From positions 1-27,320 of the forward strand of contig DMAW01000025.1 in NCBI GenBank assembly GCA_003446375.1: a stretch of DNA of 27,320 nucleotides. The letters are read 5' to 3'. The number at the start of each line of letters is the position of its first letter. The first letter of the stretch is position 1. A model generated the notes under the pieces. It was not told where the DNA came from. It did not search any database and saw only the letters and a list, made by a program, of their open reading frames with translations. Source of the DNA: Eubacteriaceae bacterium. GTDB lineage: Bacteria > Bacillota > Clostridia > Eubacteriales > Alkalibacteraceae. Shown here piece after piece: positions 6,810 through 15,239 of this stretch. The translations under genes and the position numbers were made by a program.

Positions 6810-7655
6810 ATGAAAATTAACTTCAGTAAATATCATGGAACAGGCAATGATTTTATTATAATAAATAATCTTGATGATAAGATTAATTTAAGCGAATATC
6901 AAATTGCCCAATTGTGCAAAAGACATTTTGGGATAGGATCTGATGGATTGATGCTCGTGGCATCTTCTGGTAATTCAGACATAAAGATGGAATATTACAA
7001 CTCTGATGGTACGCCGGCTCAAATGTGCGGCAATGGAATCAGATGTTTTGCAAAGCATGTGTATGATAACAAAATTATCGAAAAGAAGGAATTCAGCATT
7101 GAGACGCTTGCCGGAGAAAAGTTGGTAAGAATTCAAACTGATAAAAAAGGAAAAGCCGATACGGTCAGCGTGAATATGGGAAAGGCTATATTCGATCCTA
7201 CGAAAATCCCTGTAAATCATGAAAAGGAAAATGCTATCGATGTATGCTTTCAAACGCCCTGGGGCAAATTGACATTGTCGGCAATTTCAATGGGTAATCC
7301 ACACGCAGTAATTGAAGTGGAGGATATCGATAATTATCCTTACTTAGAGGTAGGACCATATATTGAAAACCTAGACTTCTATCCTGAAAAGACTAATGTC
7401 AACTTTGTTCAAAAAATAGATCGAAAGAATGTTAAGGCTGTCACGTGGGAGAGAGGGTCGGGACTTACTCTGGCTTGTGGCACAGGATCATGTGCAGTAG
7501 CAGCTGTTCTAAAATACAAGGGATTGGTCGACGATGATGTGGCCGTTATTATACCGGGTGGAAGACTAGAGATTCAAATCAACGATTATGTGACCATGAC
7601 AGGTCCGGCAGTTCATGTCTTTGACGGGCAAGTTGAAATTCCGAAGGAGGGTTAA
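6810..7655 (+). CDS. dapF: Diaminopimelate epimerase DapF
   Basis: A 281-residue diaminopimelate epimerase, converting LL- to meso-diaminopimelate in the cytoplasm for lysine synthesis and peptidoglycan cross-links. Both catalytic cysteines are present: C73 in MCGNGIRCF and C223 in LACGTGSCA. The N-terminus KYHGTGNDFI is typical, as is the segment GNPHAVIEV. Two in-frame GTG codons (6804, 6807) lie just upstream, but they form part of the likely ribosome site GGGTGGTG, so ATG at 6810 is chosen; the result begins MKINF, as family members do. It is the first gene after an extended -10 promoter and is followed by yicC after two bases. In Bacillus this place holds the calcium ATPase gene yloB. 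Confidence 0.96.
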   Translation: MKINFSKYHGTGNDFIIINNLDDKINLSEYQIAQLCKRHFGIGSDGLMLVASSGNSDIKMEYYNSDGTPAQMCGNGIRCFAKHVYDNKIIEKKEFSIETLAGEKLVRIQTDKKGKADTVSVNMGKAIFDPTKIPVNHEKENAIDVCFQTPWGKLTLSAISMGNPHAVIEVEDIDNYPYLEVGPYIENLDFYPEKTNVNFVQKIDRKNVKAVTWERGSGLTLACGTGSCAVAAVLKYKGLVDDDVAVIIPGGRLEIQINDYVTMTGPAVHVFDGQVEIPKEG

Positions 7656-7657
7656 TA

Positions 7658-8536
7658 ATGAAGAGCATGACAGGTTTTGGAAAAGGCGAATATAAAGATG
7701 AGGATATCGAAATATCCGTTGAGCTTAAAACTATTAATCATAGATACAAAGACTTTTTCGTTAGGATGCCAAGACAGATTTCTTTTGCTGAAGACCTCGT
7801 CAGGAAAGAAATAGGAGAGGTTATTTCAAGAGGAAGAATAGAAGTCAATATCAAGATCAATGCTTATAACATGTCAAACAGGAATATCAAGCTAAACATG
7901 GAGTTAGCCCAGGCATATATGAATTGCCTTAAGGATTTAAAAACCTCCATTCCGGAAATTACCGGAGAGTATTCGCTATCTTTGGTATCAAGGTTTCCGG
8001 ATGTCATCTTTTCCGAAGAAAGCGAAGAGGATGCAGACGTGCTTTGGAATAAGATAAAAAGTGCACTTTCTTCAGCCTTGACAAGTGTTGTTGAAAGTCG
8101 AATGAAAGAAGGTCAATCCTTAAAAAAAGATTTTCAAAAGAGGCTGGCTTTGATTGAAGATGATATCGGAAAAATCAAAGACCTTGAAGCTTCTGTAGTG
8201 GACGAGTACAGAGAAAAGCTTGAACAAAGGATTAAAGACTATACAAAAGATATCGAATTAGATCAAGCAAGATTATTGACTGAAGTGGCTTATTATTCTG
8301 AAAAAGCAAACATAACCGAAGAGACCATAAGGTTGAAAAGCCACATAAACAGGTTTAAAAAGATTTTAGATGAAGATGAACCGGTGGGAAGAAAGCTTGA
8401 TTTCTTAATTCAAGAAATGCACAGAGAGATAAATACGATTGGATCAAAGTCGAACCATATAGAAATCTCTAATCTAGTAGTTGATGTTAAAAGTGAAATA
8501 GAGAAGATGAGAGAGCAAATACAAAATATCGAGTAA
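7658..8536 (+). CDS. YicC family endoribonuclease (YloC)
   Basis: A 292-residue YicC/YloC protein. It starts MKSMTGFGKG, the highly conserved family opening, and ends with the equally typical block LDFLIQEMHREINTIGSK followed by a C-terminal REQIQNIE. Between them lies a long helical region (about 150-250). Members from E. coli and Bacillus have been described as endoribonucleases, and in E. coli the protein affects small-RNA decay; the catalytic residues cannot be assigned by eye. GGAGGG at the dapF 3' end serves as ribosome site. The stop codon overlaps the first possible ATG of gmk, leaving no room for remA (DUF370), which often lies here. Confidence 0.94.
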   Translation: MKSMTGFGKGEYKDEDIEISVELKTINHRYKDFFVRMPRQISFAEDLVRKEIGEVISRGRIEVNIKINAYNMSNRNIKLNMELAQAYMNCLKDLKTSIPEITGEYSLSLVSRFPDVIFSEESEEDADVLWNKIKSALSSALTSVVESRMKEGQSLKKDFQKRLALIEDDIGKIKDLEASVVDEYREKLEQRIKDYTKDIELDQARLLTEVAYYSEKANITEETIRLKSHINRFKKILDEDEPVGRKLDFLIQEMHREINTIGSKSNHIEISNLVVDVKSEIEKMREQIQNIE

Positions 8537-8547
8537 TGGAGATAGAT

Positions 8548-9174
8548 ATGACAAAAAGTTTTTATGAAAGAGAAAAGGGATTGCTTATCGTAATATCAGG
8601 CCCTTCCGGAGCAGGAAAAGGAACGATTTGCAAGGAGTTGCTCAAGCAACAGAAGAATTTGGAAATATCCGTTTCCGCAACCACGAGAGATCCACGAAAT
8701 GGAGAAAAAGAAGGCATAAACTATTATTTCATTAATAAAGAAAATTTTTTAGATATGATTGGGAATAATGAATTTCTGGAGTATGCTAAAGTATATGACA
8801 ATTATTACGGTACTCCCAAAAAACAGGTGCTAGAAAAGATGGAACAAGGAATTGATGTGATATTGGAAATCGATATTCAAGGAGCAAGCCAGGTAAGAGC
8901 CAATTATCCTGAAGGCATATATATATTTGTAGTGCCGCCTTCTTTAAAGGAGCTTAAAAAGCGCATAACCGATAGAGGGACAGAAAACCCAGAACAAATG
9001 AATAAAAGGATGAACTGTGCTTATGAAGAAATCCGAAATGCTACAAAATACAGCTATATTGTCATAAATGATACTGTGCCGGTTGCAGCTAAACAGGTTT
9101 CAGCAATAATAACAGCTGAAAAATGTAGATCTGAACGACTTGAAAGCAAAATAGAAGAAATTTTAGGGAGGTAA
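8548..9174 (+). CDS. gmk: Guanylate kinase
   Basis: A 208-residue guanylate kinase (GMP + ATP to GDP + ADP), essential for guanine nucleotide supply. The P-loop is GPSGAGKG at 18-25. The GMP-binding stretch SVSATTRDPRNGEKEGINYYF and the segment DVILEIDIQGASQV are typical, and the length is normal. An in-frame ATG at 8536 overlaps the yicC stop but has no ribosome site; the ATG at 8548 has GGAGA six bases upstream and gives the usual N-terminus, so it is preferred. Only four bases separate its stop from rpoZ, and the rpoZ ribosome site overlaps the 3' end of gmk. Confidence 0.96.
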   Translation: MTKSFYEREKGLLIVISGPSGAGKGTICKELLKQQKNLEISVSATTRDPRNGEKEGINYYFINKENFLDMIGNNEFLEYAKVYDNYYGTPKKQVLEKMEQGIDVILEIDIQGASQVRANYPEGIYIFVVPPSLKELKKRITDRGTENPEQMNKRMNCAYEEIRNATKYSYIVINDTVPVAAKQVSAIITAEKCRSERLESKIEEILGR

Positions 9175-9178
9175 TCTA

Positions 9179-9367
9179 ATGAGATATCCAGCTTTAAACG
9201 ATCTAATTGAAAAGACAAATAACAAATACTCTTTAGTGATAATTTCGGCAAAGAGAGCGCGACAGATTGTGGAAAAAGACCTTTTTATTGAAGGGCAAAT
9301 AAGAAATCCGGTAACTTTGGCTACAAGAGAGATTGCTGAAGACAGATTGAAATTTCATTATAAATAA
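9179..9367 (+). CDS. rpoZ: RNA polymerase omega subunit
   Basis: A 62-residue omega subunit that helps beta' fold and assemble. It shows the family core MRYPALNDLIEK, KYSLVIISAKRARQI and a VTLATREIAEDR-like C-terminal helix. It is short, as is usual in Firmicutes. A good GGGAGG site overlaps the gmk 3' end. The gene is followed at once by a strong intrinsic terminator. The coaBC gene, which commonly lies between rpoZ and priA, is missing here. Confidence 0.95.
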   Translation: MRYPALNDLIEKTNNKYSLVIISAKRARQIVEKDLFIEGQIRNPVTLATREIAEDRLKFHYK

Positions 9368-9373
9368 ACATAC

Positions 9374-9400
9374 GGCAATGGCGCAGGCCGTTGCTTTTTT
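9374..9400 (+). terminator. Rho-independent terminator after rpoZ
   Basis: GCAATGGC (9375-9382) pairs with GCCGTTGC (9387-9394) around the loop GCAG, with one G-U pair, and is followed directly by six T (9395-9400). It should end or attenuate the dapF-yicC-gmk-rpoZ transcript. No promoter is evident in the 28 bases left before priA, so priA may depend on read-through or on a promoter inside upstream coding sequence. Confidence 0.9.
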
Positions 9401-9428
9401 CATGTAGCAGATTAAAGGGGAGCTTTAG

Positions 9429-11708
9429 ATGAAAACAGCCATGATCTACATAAATCAACCAAATATCAGCATGGACAGGCCTTTTGATTATATCTTGGAA
9501 GGTGAACTGGAAGCAAGCGTAGCTGTAGGTCAAAGAGTCATGGTGCCTTTTGGGTATTCCAACAAACCAATTGACGGAGTTGTAGCAAGTATAACAGATT
9601 GCAGTGAAAGTACAAAGTGTGATTACAAATTAAAAAAAGTCATTGGGATTATTGAAAATTATCCGGTATTGAGCAAGGAGCAGATGAAAGTATGCTATTG
9701 GCTACAGGAATATTACCATTCATTTTTTATGGATAATGCAAATGCATATCTTCCAGGGTCGATAAATATAAAGACAAAAAAAGATTTTAAGTCAGATACT
9801 ATGTTTTATGTCGACTTTAAGATTAACAAAGTTAAAGTTTACAAGATCTCGTCAGATTGCGATAATATTCCTTTAGATGAGATAATGAAGTTGATTCCTA
9901 AAAATGCCATCAGGCAGGCAGAAGTTTTAAAATACCTCTACGAAGGAGCCAAAACGGAATCAGAGCTTAAAGAATCATGCGTCAATTTCACACGGCACTC
10001 GTTAAACTCCTTGATTGAGAAAAAGATTGTTGAGGCAGAACATAAAAATGATTCGTATGTACATCCGGCAAAAATCAATGAAAAGCCATCTCTGACTCTA
10101 AATCAAGAAAAGGTATTGAAAGAACACTCATTATCAAGAGAACGAGTATCCCTTTTGCATGGAGTGACAGGCAGCGGCAAAACGGAAGTTTATCTAAATA
10201 TGATGGAAAATGTCTTAAAACAAGGGAAAACATGCCTTTACCTTGTGCCGGAGATATCTTTGACGCCTCAGACAATAAGCAGAATAACCGAAAGGTTTAA
10301 CAAGAAAGCGGCAGTTATTCACAGCAGAATAAGTGAAAAAGAGCGCATGCGTCAATATATCGAGATTGAAAACAAAGACATAAAGATAATCATAGGAGCA
10401 AGATCCGCCATATTTTCGCCTTTTAAAGACTTGGGCCTCATAATAATTGATGAAGAGCACGAAAATACATATAAATCTCAAAATAGACCTAGATTTGATA
10501 CTGTCCCCCTGGCCTGTATGTTGGCTGAAGAATTTGAAGCTAAGGTTGTTTTAGGAAGTGCGACTCCTTCGGTTGTTTCATACTATAGAGCATTAACAGG
10601 AGAGTATCGCCTGTTAGAGCTATCTGAAAGAATCAATTCGAAAAAAATGCCGAAAATAGAATTAGTTGATATGAGAGAAGAAATTAAAGACGGAAACAGA
10701 TCATTTTTAAGCAGGAAGCTCTACAGCAAAATAAAGGACAGGCTGATGAAAAGAGAACAGACAATATTGTTTCTCAATAAACGGGGTTATTACAGTTTTG
10801 TCTTTTGCAGATCTTGCGGATATGTAATAAAATGCAAAAAATGTGACGTTGCTATGACATACCATGGCAAGTCAAACAAAATGATATGCCATTACTGCAA
10901 CTATACCCGGCAGGTAGAGAGCATTTGCCCTGAATGTAAAAGCAATAAAATAAAATTTTCAGGCAGCGGAACGGAAAGAGTGCAAAAAATGCTGGAGAAG
11001 TATTTTCCAAATGCCAGAGTTTTGAGGATGGATACTGATACCATGCGAAAGAAGGATTCGGTTCAACAAACGTTGAAGATGTTTGCAGATAACAAAGCTG
11101 ATATCTTATTGGGGACTCAGATGGTCACAAAAGGTTTTGATTTTGAAAACGTAACTTTGGTGGGAGTGCTTCTAGCTGATTTGACGCTTAATTTCCCTGA
11201 TTTCAGATCATCAGAAAGGACTTTCCAGCTATTGACACAGGTAGCGGGCAGGGCAGGAAGAGGAAAAAAACAAGGTGACGTGGTAATACAGACTTATGAC
11301 CCTGAAAATTATGTAATCAATTATGCTAAATTTCATGATTACAGGGGTTTTTACGACAAAGAAATTGAATTCCGAAAGATACATCAGTATCCGCCTTTTG
11401 CACAGCTTTTATATATAGGGTTTGCAGGAGATGATGAAAATACAGTTAAATCTGACTGCGAATCTTACTACAGTCAGATAATAGAAGAAATAAAAAGCAA
11501 AAATAACATGGATTTGGCAGAAGACATTTATCCACCGAGTCCTTCCGGGATAACTAGGATAAACAACAGATACCGGTATTATATTCTAATAAAGACAAGC
11601 AGAATTAAAGAATTTGATGATATAATTAAAAAAGTAAATTGCTCCGGTGATATAAAAAAAATAAAATCAGCTATGATAGTAGATGTAAATCCAAATGCAG
11701 TATTTTAA
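9429..11708 (+). CDS. priA: Primosomal replication-restart helicase PriA
   Basis: A 759-residue PriA, the 3'-5' helicase that recognises stalled or collapsed forks and reloads the replicative helicase. The N-terminal DNA 3'-end-binding domain precedes a winged-helix region. The helicase core has Walker A GVTGSGKT at 245-252 and Walker B DEEH at 341-344. A zinc-binding insert has eight cysteines in pairs (C460/C463, C469/C472, C487/C490, C500/C503), as expected for two zinc ions. The segment QVAGRAGRGKKQGDVVIQT is motif VI. GGGGAGC is the ribosome site. Its 3' end overlaps the ribosome-binding leader of def. Confidence 0.97.
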   Translation: MKTAMIYINQPNISMDRPFDYILEGELEASVAVGQRVMVPFGYSNKPIDGVVASITDCSESTKCDYKLKKVIGIIENYPVLSKEQMKVCYWLQEYYHSFFMDNANAYLPGSINIKTKKDFKSDTMFYVDFKINKVKVYKISSDCDNIPLDEIMKLIPKNAIRQAEVLKYLYEGAKTESELKESCVNFTRHSLNSLIEKKIVEAEHKNDSYVHPAKINEKPSLTLNQEKVLKEHSLSRERVSLLHGVTGSGKTEVYLNMMENVLKQGKTCLYLVPEISLTPQTISRITERFNKKAAVIHSRISEKERMRQYIEIENKDIKIIIGARSAIFSPFKDLGLIIIDEEHENTYKSQNRPRFDTVPLACMLAEEFEAKVVLGSATPSVVSYYRALTGEYRLLELSERINSKKMPKIELVDMREEIKDGNRSFLSRKLYSKIKDRLMKREQTILFLNKRGYYSFVFCRSCGYVIKCKKCDVAMTYHGKSNKMICHYCNYTRQVESICPECKSNKIKFSGSGTERVQKMLEKYFPNARVLRMDTDTMRKKDSVQQTLKMFADNKADILLGTQMVTKGFDFENVTLVGVLLADLTLNFPDFRSSERTFQLLTQVAGRAGRGKKQGDVVIQTYDPENYVINYAKFHDYRGFYDKEIEFRKIHQYPPFAQLLYIGFAGDDENTVKSDCESYYSQIIEEIKSKNNMDLAEDIYPPSPSGITRINNRYRYYILIKTSRIKEFDDIIKKVNCSGDIKKIKSAMIVDVNPNAVF

Positions 11709-11724
11709 ACAAGGAGGTATTTTT

Positions 11725-12189
11725 ATGGCTTTAAGGATCATAAGAACTGATGATGACCCTGTTCTGAGAAAAAAGGCAAGAAAAATAGAAGAAATAAATG
11801 ACAGGATAATTTCTCTTAGAGATGATATGTTGGAGACGATGTATGATGCAGATGGCGTAGGTTTGGCTGCAAATCAAATTGGCATTTTAAGAAGAATAGT
11901 TGTAATTGACATAGGAGAAGGACCTATAACTCTTATCAACCCTGAAATATATGATGAGGAAGGTTGCCAAAAGGCTGCCGAAGGCTGCCTAAGCCTGCCA
12001 GGTGCAACCGGGCAAGTGGAAAGACCGCAAAAACTGAAAGTCGAATACAAGGACATTGACGGAACAAAAAAATCAATGGAAGCTGAAGGGATGCTCGCAA
12101 GAGCTATATGTCATGAGGTAGACCATCTTAATGGAGTATTATTTATCGATAGGGCTGAAGACGAAGATGATGAGGAGGCCGGTGCATGA
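11725..12189 (+). CDS. def: Peptide deformylase
   Basis: A 154-residue peptide deformylase, a metalloenzyme that removes the N-formyl group from nascent proteins. All three family motifs are present: GVGLAANQIG (44-53), EGCLSLPG with metal ligand C88, and HEVDH with H130, E131 and H134. The ATG at 11725 is chosen over an in-frame ATG at 11695 because AAGGAGG lies seven bases before it and the earlier start would put that site inside the gene. The C-terminus carries an acidic tail. It overlaps fmt by four bases, pairing the enzyme that removes the formyl group with the one that adds it. Confidence 0.97.
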   Translation: MALRIIRTDDDPVLRKKARKIEEINDRIISLRDDMLETMYDADGVGLAANQIGILRRIVVIDIGEGPITLINPEIYDEEGCQKAAEGCLSLPGATGQVERPQKLKVEYKDIDGTKKSMEAEGMLARAICHEVDHLNGVLFIDRAEDEDDEEAGA

Positions 12190-13124
12190 ATGTAATTTTT
12201 ATGGGGACTCCGGATTTTGCAGTCGATTCTCTCAAAAAGCTTATTGAATCAGAATTTGAAGTAAAAGCAGTTGTCACTCAGCCGGACAGGCCAAATTCAA
12301 GAGGTAAAAAGGTGGTTTTTTCACCTGTCAAGCAAACAGCTTTAGATAATGGCATCGAGATTCTTCAGCCAACAAAGTTAAAAGACGCAATATTTATTGA
12401 AAAACTAAAATCCTATGATCCGGACTATATAGTAGTGGTTGCATATGGAAGAATTTTACCTTCAGAGATTCTCTCCATTCCAAACTACGCGTGCATAAAT
12501 CTACATGCATCGATTTTGCCGAAATATAGAGGTGCTGCTCCACTTCATTGGGCGGTTATTGAAGGCGAAAAAAAATCAGGAGCGACTACTATGATTATGG
12601 ACCAAGGCATGGATACCGGTGATATGCTATACAAATTTGAAGTGGAAATAACAGATGACATGACTACGGGTTGTTTGCACGATATAATTTCGAAGGAAGG
12701 CGCCAAGCTGTTAATTGATACATTAAGAGATTACGCAGCAGGCAAAATCAAACCTGAAAAACAAAACGAAGACGAAGCGACTTATACCAAAATGATAAAT
12801 AGGGACACAGGAAAAATAGACTGGAGTAAATCTTCCGCAGAAATCCACAACCTTGTAAGAGGTACATTTCCTTATCCGGGAGCCTTCGCGCTTTTAAAGG
12901 GAGAACGTATCAAGCTGTCTAATTCAAAGGTATTGGATGCTAAATTAGATACCAAGATACTTCCCGGGACAATTTTAGATGCAGGAAGCGAAGGCTTGAT
13001 AGTCAAGACAGGAAATGGTGCCTTAAGTTTTGAAGAGATACAGATTCCAGGTAAAAAAAGAATGAAGGTTTCAGATTATGCTAGAGGAAATGAGAGCTTG
13101 ATAGGAAAGAGATTTGAACCTTAA
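12186..13124 (+). CDS. fmt: Methionyl-tRNA formyltransferase
   Basis: A 312-residue enzyme that formylates initiator Met-tRNA with 10-formyl-tetrahydrofolate. The N-terminal formyltransferase domain contains the catalytic Asn, His and Asp: N105 and H107 in INLHASILPKYRGAAPLHW, and D143 in QGMDTGDML. A C-terminal OB-type tRNA-binding domain follows from about residue 205. The start ATG overlaps the def stop (ATGA), with GAGGAGG about eight bases upstream inside def. The def-fmt pair is a widely conserved unit. Confidence 0.97.
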   Translation: MNVIFMGTPDFAVDSLKKLIESEFEVKAVVTQPDRPNSRGKKVVFSPVKQTALDNGIEILQPTKLKDAIFIEKLKSYDPDYIVVVAYGRILPSEILSIPNYACINLHASILPKYRGAAPLHWAVIEGEKKSGATTMIMDQGMDTGDMLYKFEVEITDDMTTGCLHDIISKEGAKLLIDTLRDYAAGKIKPEKQNEDEATYTKMINRDTGKIDWSKSSAEIHNLVRGTFPYPGAFALLKGERIKLSNSKVLDAKLDTKILPGTILDAGSEGLIVKTGNGALSFEEIQIPGKKRMKVSDYARGNESLIGKRFEP

Positions 13125-13180
13125 GTTAAAATTAAGCTATTAAATGTAAACTTGAATAAAAAAGATATGGAGGGGTCAAA

Positions 13181-13870
13181 ATGTATTTCCCATTTTTTTT
13201 CGAGCCGACTATGTTGATATTGATTCCCGGAATCATTATTGCCGCTTACGCCCAAAGCAAAGTAAGCGGAACTTACAATAGATATTTAAGAGTTCCAAGC
13301 ACTAGAGGACTCACAGGAGCTCAGACTGCTAGGAATATTTTGGATGCCAACGGATTGTACAATGTGAATATTGAGCTTGTTGGCGGCAAGCTATCCGACC
13401 ATTATGATCCAAGAAAAAGAGTCCTGCGTCTATCAAATGAAGTATATAATGGAAGAAGTGTAGCTGCTGTAGGAATAGCAGCGCATGAGGTTGGCCACGC
13501 TATACAGCATCACCAAGCGTATGCGCCTTTAAAATTCAGAAATGCGATATTTCCTGTGGTAAGCTTTGCTTCAAGCATTGCATGGTTTTTGTTTTTTATA
13601 GGATTTTTATTCTCAGCTATGGAGCTGATGAACATCGGGATATTGTTTTTTGCAGGATCAGTCATATTTAACTTGGTCACATTGCCGGTGGAGTTTAATG
13701 CCAGCAAGAGAGCAATTGCTCAACTGTCGGCTAACGGGCTTGTCATAAACGAAGAGGCAGTAGGAGTTAAGAAGGTTCTTGATGCTGCGGCGCTGACTTA
13801 CGTAGCGGCATTATTGGTATCTTTATTGCAACTGGTTCGGCTGTTGGTTTTAAGAGGTTCAAGAGACTAA
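13181..13870 (+). CDS. YugP-type membrane zinc metallopeptidase
   Basis: A 229-residue membrane protein of the YugP family (neutral zinc metallopeptidase 2). An N-terminal hydrophobic helix (about 10-24) is followed by a soluble part carrying HEVGH (H102, E103, H106), then two further hydrophobic stretches (about 123-145 and 150-170). E171 in LPVEFNASKRA is the likely third zinc ligand. A last hydrophobic helix is near 205-225. Physiological substrates are unknown. In clostridia this gene is often found between fmt and rsmB, as here. GGAGGGG precedes the ATG, and the stop overlaps the rsmB start by one base. No clear promoter is visible in the 56-base gap before it. Confidence 0.93.
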   Translation: MYFPFFFEPTMLILIPGIIIAAYAQSKVSGTYNRYLRVPSTRGLTGAQTARNILDANGLYNVNIELVGGKLSDHYDPRKRVLRLSNEVYNGRSVAAVGIAAHEVGHAIQHHQAYAPLKFRNAIFPVVSFASSIAWFLFFIGFLFSAMELMNIGILFFAGSVIFNLVTLPVEFNASKRAIAQLSANGLVINEEAVGVKKVLDAAALTYVAALLVSLLQLVRLLVLRGSRD

Positions 13871-15213
13871 TGAAAAATGATATAAAAAATCCTAGAGAAG
13901 TAGCTGTGAATATTTTATATGAAGTTGAATACAATGATGCCTATACGAATTTGACTTTAAAAAAGTGGTTGTCAAAAGCGGCTTTGTCACAAAACGATGT
14001 TGCTTTGGCAACTTCTCTTGTTTATGGAACCGAAAAAAACAAGCTTTATTTAGATGCGGTGATTTCATCTGTCAGCAAGACACCGATAAAGAAAATTTCG
14101 CCATGGATTTTGATTATACTTAGAGTAAGTATATTTCAGATGTATTTTTTAGATAAAGTGCCGGCTTTTGCATCGGTCAATGAAGGCGTCAAGCTTGGAA
14201 AGAGGTATGAAAGTGCCAAAGCGGGTGGTTTTGTAAATGGAGTATTGAGAAGCGCAGAGAGAAATATGAGCAAAATAAAAGCCACAGAATATCCAGATCA
14301 TATTAAACTCTCTGTCCCTAATTGGCTGATTAAGCTTATGTCAAAGTACTACGGTCGCGATTTTGCCATTGATTATTTCAAAGAGTCCTTAGGTGTTTCG
14401 CCACTGACGGTGCGAGTAAACACAGCTAAGACGAACTTGGAAGAACTAACTCATATATTGAAAACCGAAGGGGTAACGGCAGAAAGGTGCTGTCTTGCCC
14501 CTGATTGTCTTGTGACAAATGGACTAAACAACATAAAAGGATTGAAAAGCCATGAGCAAGGCCTGTTTTTCATACAGGACGAAGGAGCTATGCTGAGCGT
14601 AGAGGCCTTGGAAGCTGAGTTGGGCAATATAGTTTTGGATATGTGCGCTGCGCCGGGAGGAAAGACTACCCATATAGCTCAAAAGATTGGTAACACCGGA
14701 AGGGTGATAGCTAGAGATGTCCATAATCACAAAATGCTTCTAATCGAGAGCAATTTGCGAAGGCTTGGTATCGATAATGTTAAAATAGAGATTAAAGACG
14801 GTTTGATTCCGGATAAATCAGATATGGGCAAATATGATAGGGTATTGTTGGATGCTCCGTGTTCCGGATTGGGAATACTTAGAAGAAAACCAGATATCAA
14901 ATATAAACTTTCTCCTCAAAAGATACACGATATCGTGCAGATTCAAAAAAGGCTGATATTAAATGCTTTTGATTCTTTATCGCCTGGGGGATATCTCGTT
15001 TATACTACTTGCACTGTAAATCCGAGAGAAAATGAAGAAGTTGTGGAATATCTATTAAAAAACAGAGAAACCGCGCATATCGATGCTAATCTTCCGAAAG
15101 AGATGTTTTCTGGTATAATTGATGAAAAAGGCTATGTTAAGCTATTTCCCAATATACATGGGACAGATGGATTTTTTATTGTTCGCTTAAGAAAGAAAAC
15201 AGAAAGGCATTAA
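13870..15213 (+). CDS. rsmB: 16S rRNA m5C967 methyltransferase RsmB
   Basis: A 447-residue RsmB/Sun protein, which methylates cytosine 967 (E. coli numbering) of 16S rRNA from S-adenosylmethionine. A NusB-like RNA-binding domain takes up about residues 5-140. The Rossmann methyltransferase domain has motif I LDMCAAPGGKTTHIAQ (256-271) and the two cysteines of m5C enzymes: C331 in DAPCSGLG and the nucleophile C381 in YTTCTVNPRENEE. It overlaps the upstream peptidase gene by one base and precedes rlmN by 26 bases. Confidence 0.96.
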   Translation: MKNDIKNPREVAVNILYEVEYNDAYTNLTLKKWLSKAALSQNDVALATSLVYGTEKNKLYLDAVISSVSKTPIKKISPWILIILRVSIFQMYFLDKVPAFASVNEGVKLGKRYESAKAGGFVNGVLRSAERNMSKIKATEYPDHIKLSVPNWLIKLMSKYYGRDFAIDYFKESLGVSPLTVRVNTAKTNLEELTHILKTEGVTAERCCLAPDCLVTNGLNNIKGLKSHEQGLFFIQDEGAMLSVEALEAELGNIVLDMCAAPGGKTTHIAQKIGNTGRVIARDVHNHKMLLIESNLRRLGIDNVKIEIKDGLIPDKSDMGKYDRVLLDAPCSGLGILRRKPDIKYKLSPQKIHDIVQIQKRLILNAFDSLSPGGYLVYTTCTVNPRENEEVVEYLLKNRETAHIDANLPKEMFSGIIDEKGYVKLFPNIHGTDGFFIVRLRKKTERH

Positions 15214-15239
15214 GTGCATCATGCTTAAAAGGTGACTAT

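Noticed and set aside
8536..8547. Start of gmk at the ATG overlapping the yicC stop
   Set aside because: It has no ribosome site, while the ATG at 8548 has GGAGA six bases upstream.
11695..11724. Start of def at 11695, giving a ten-residue extension
   Set aside because: The extension would encode the AAGGAGG ribosome site itself, and deformylases begin near MALRIIR.
13125..13180. Promoter before the zinc peptidase gene
   Set aside because: The gap is AT-rich with several loose -10-like hexamers but no -35/-10 pair at proper spacing, so none can be supported.
15214..15239. Small inverted repeat GCATCATGC before rlmN
   Set aside because: Four-base arms around a single base are too short to distinguish from chance.
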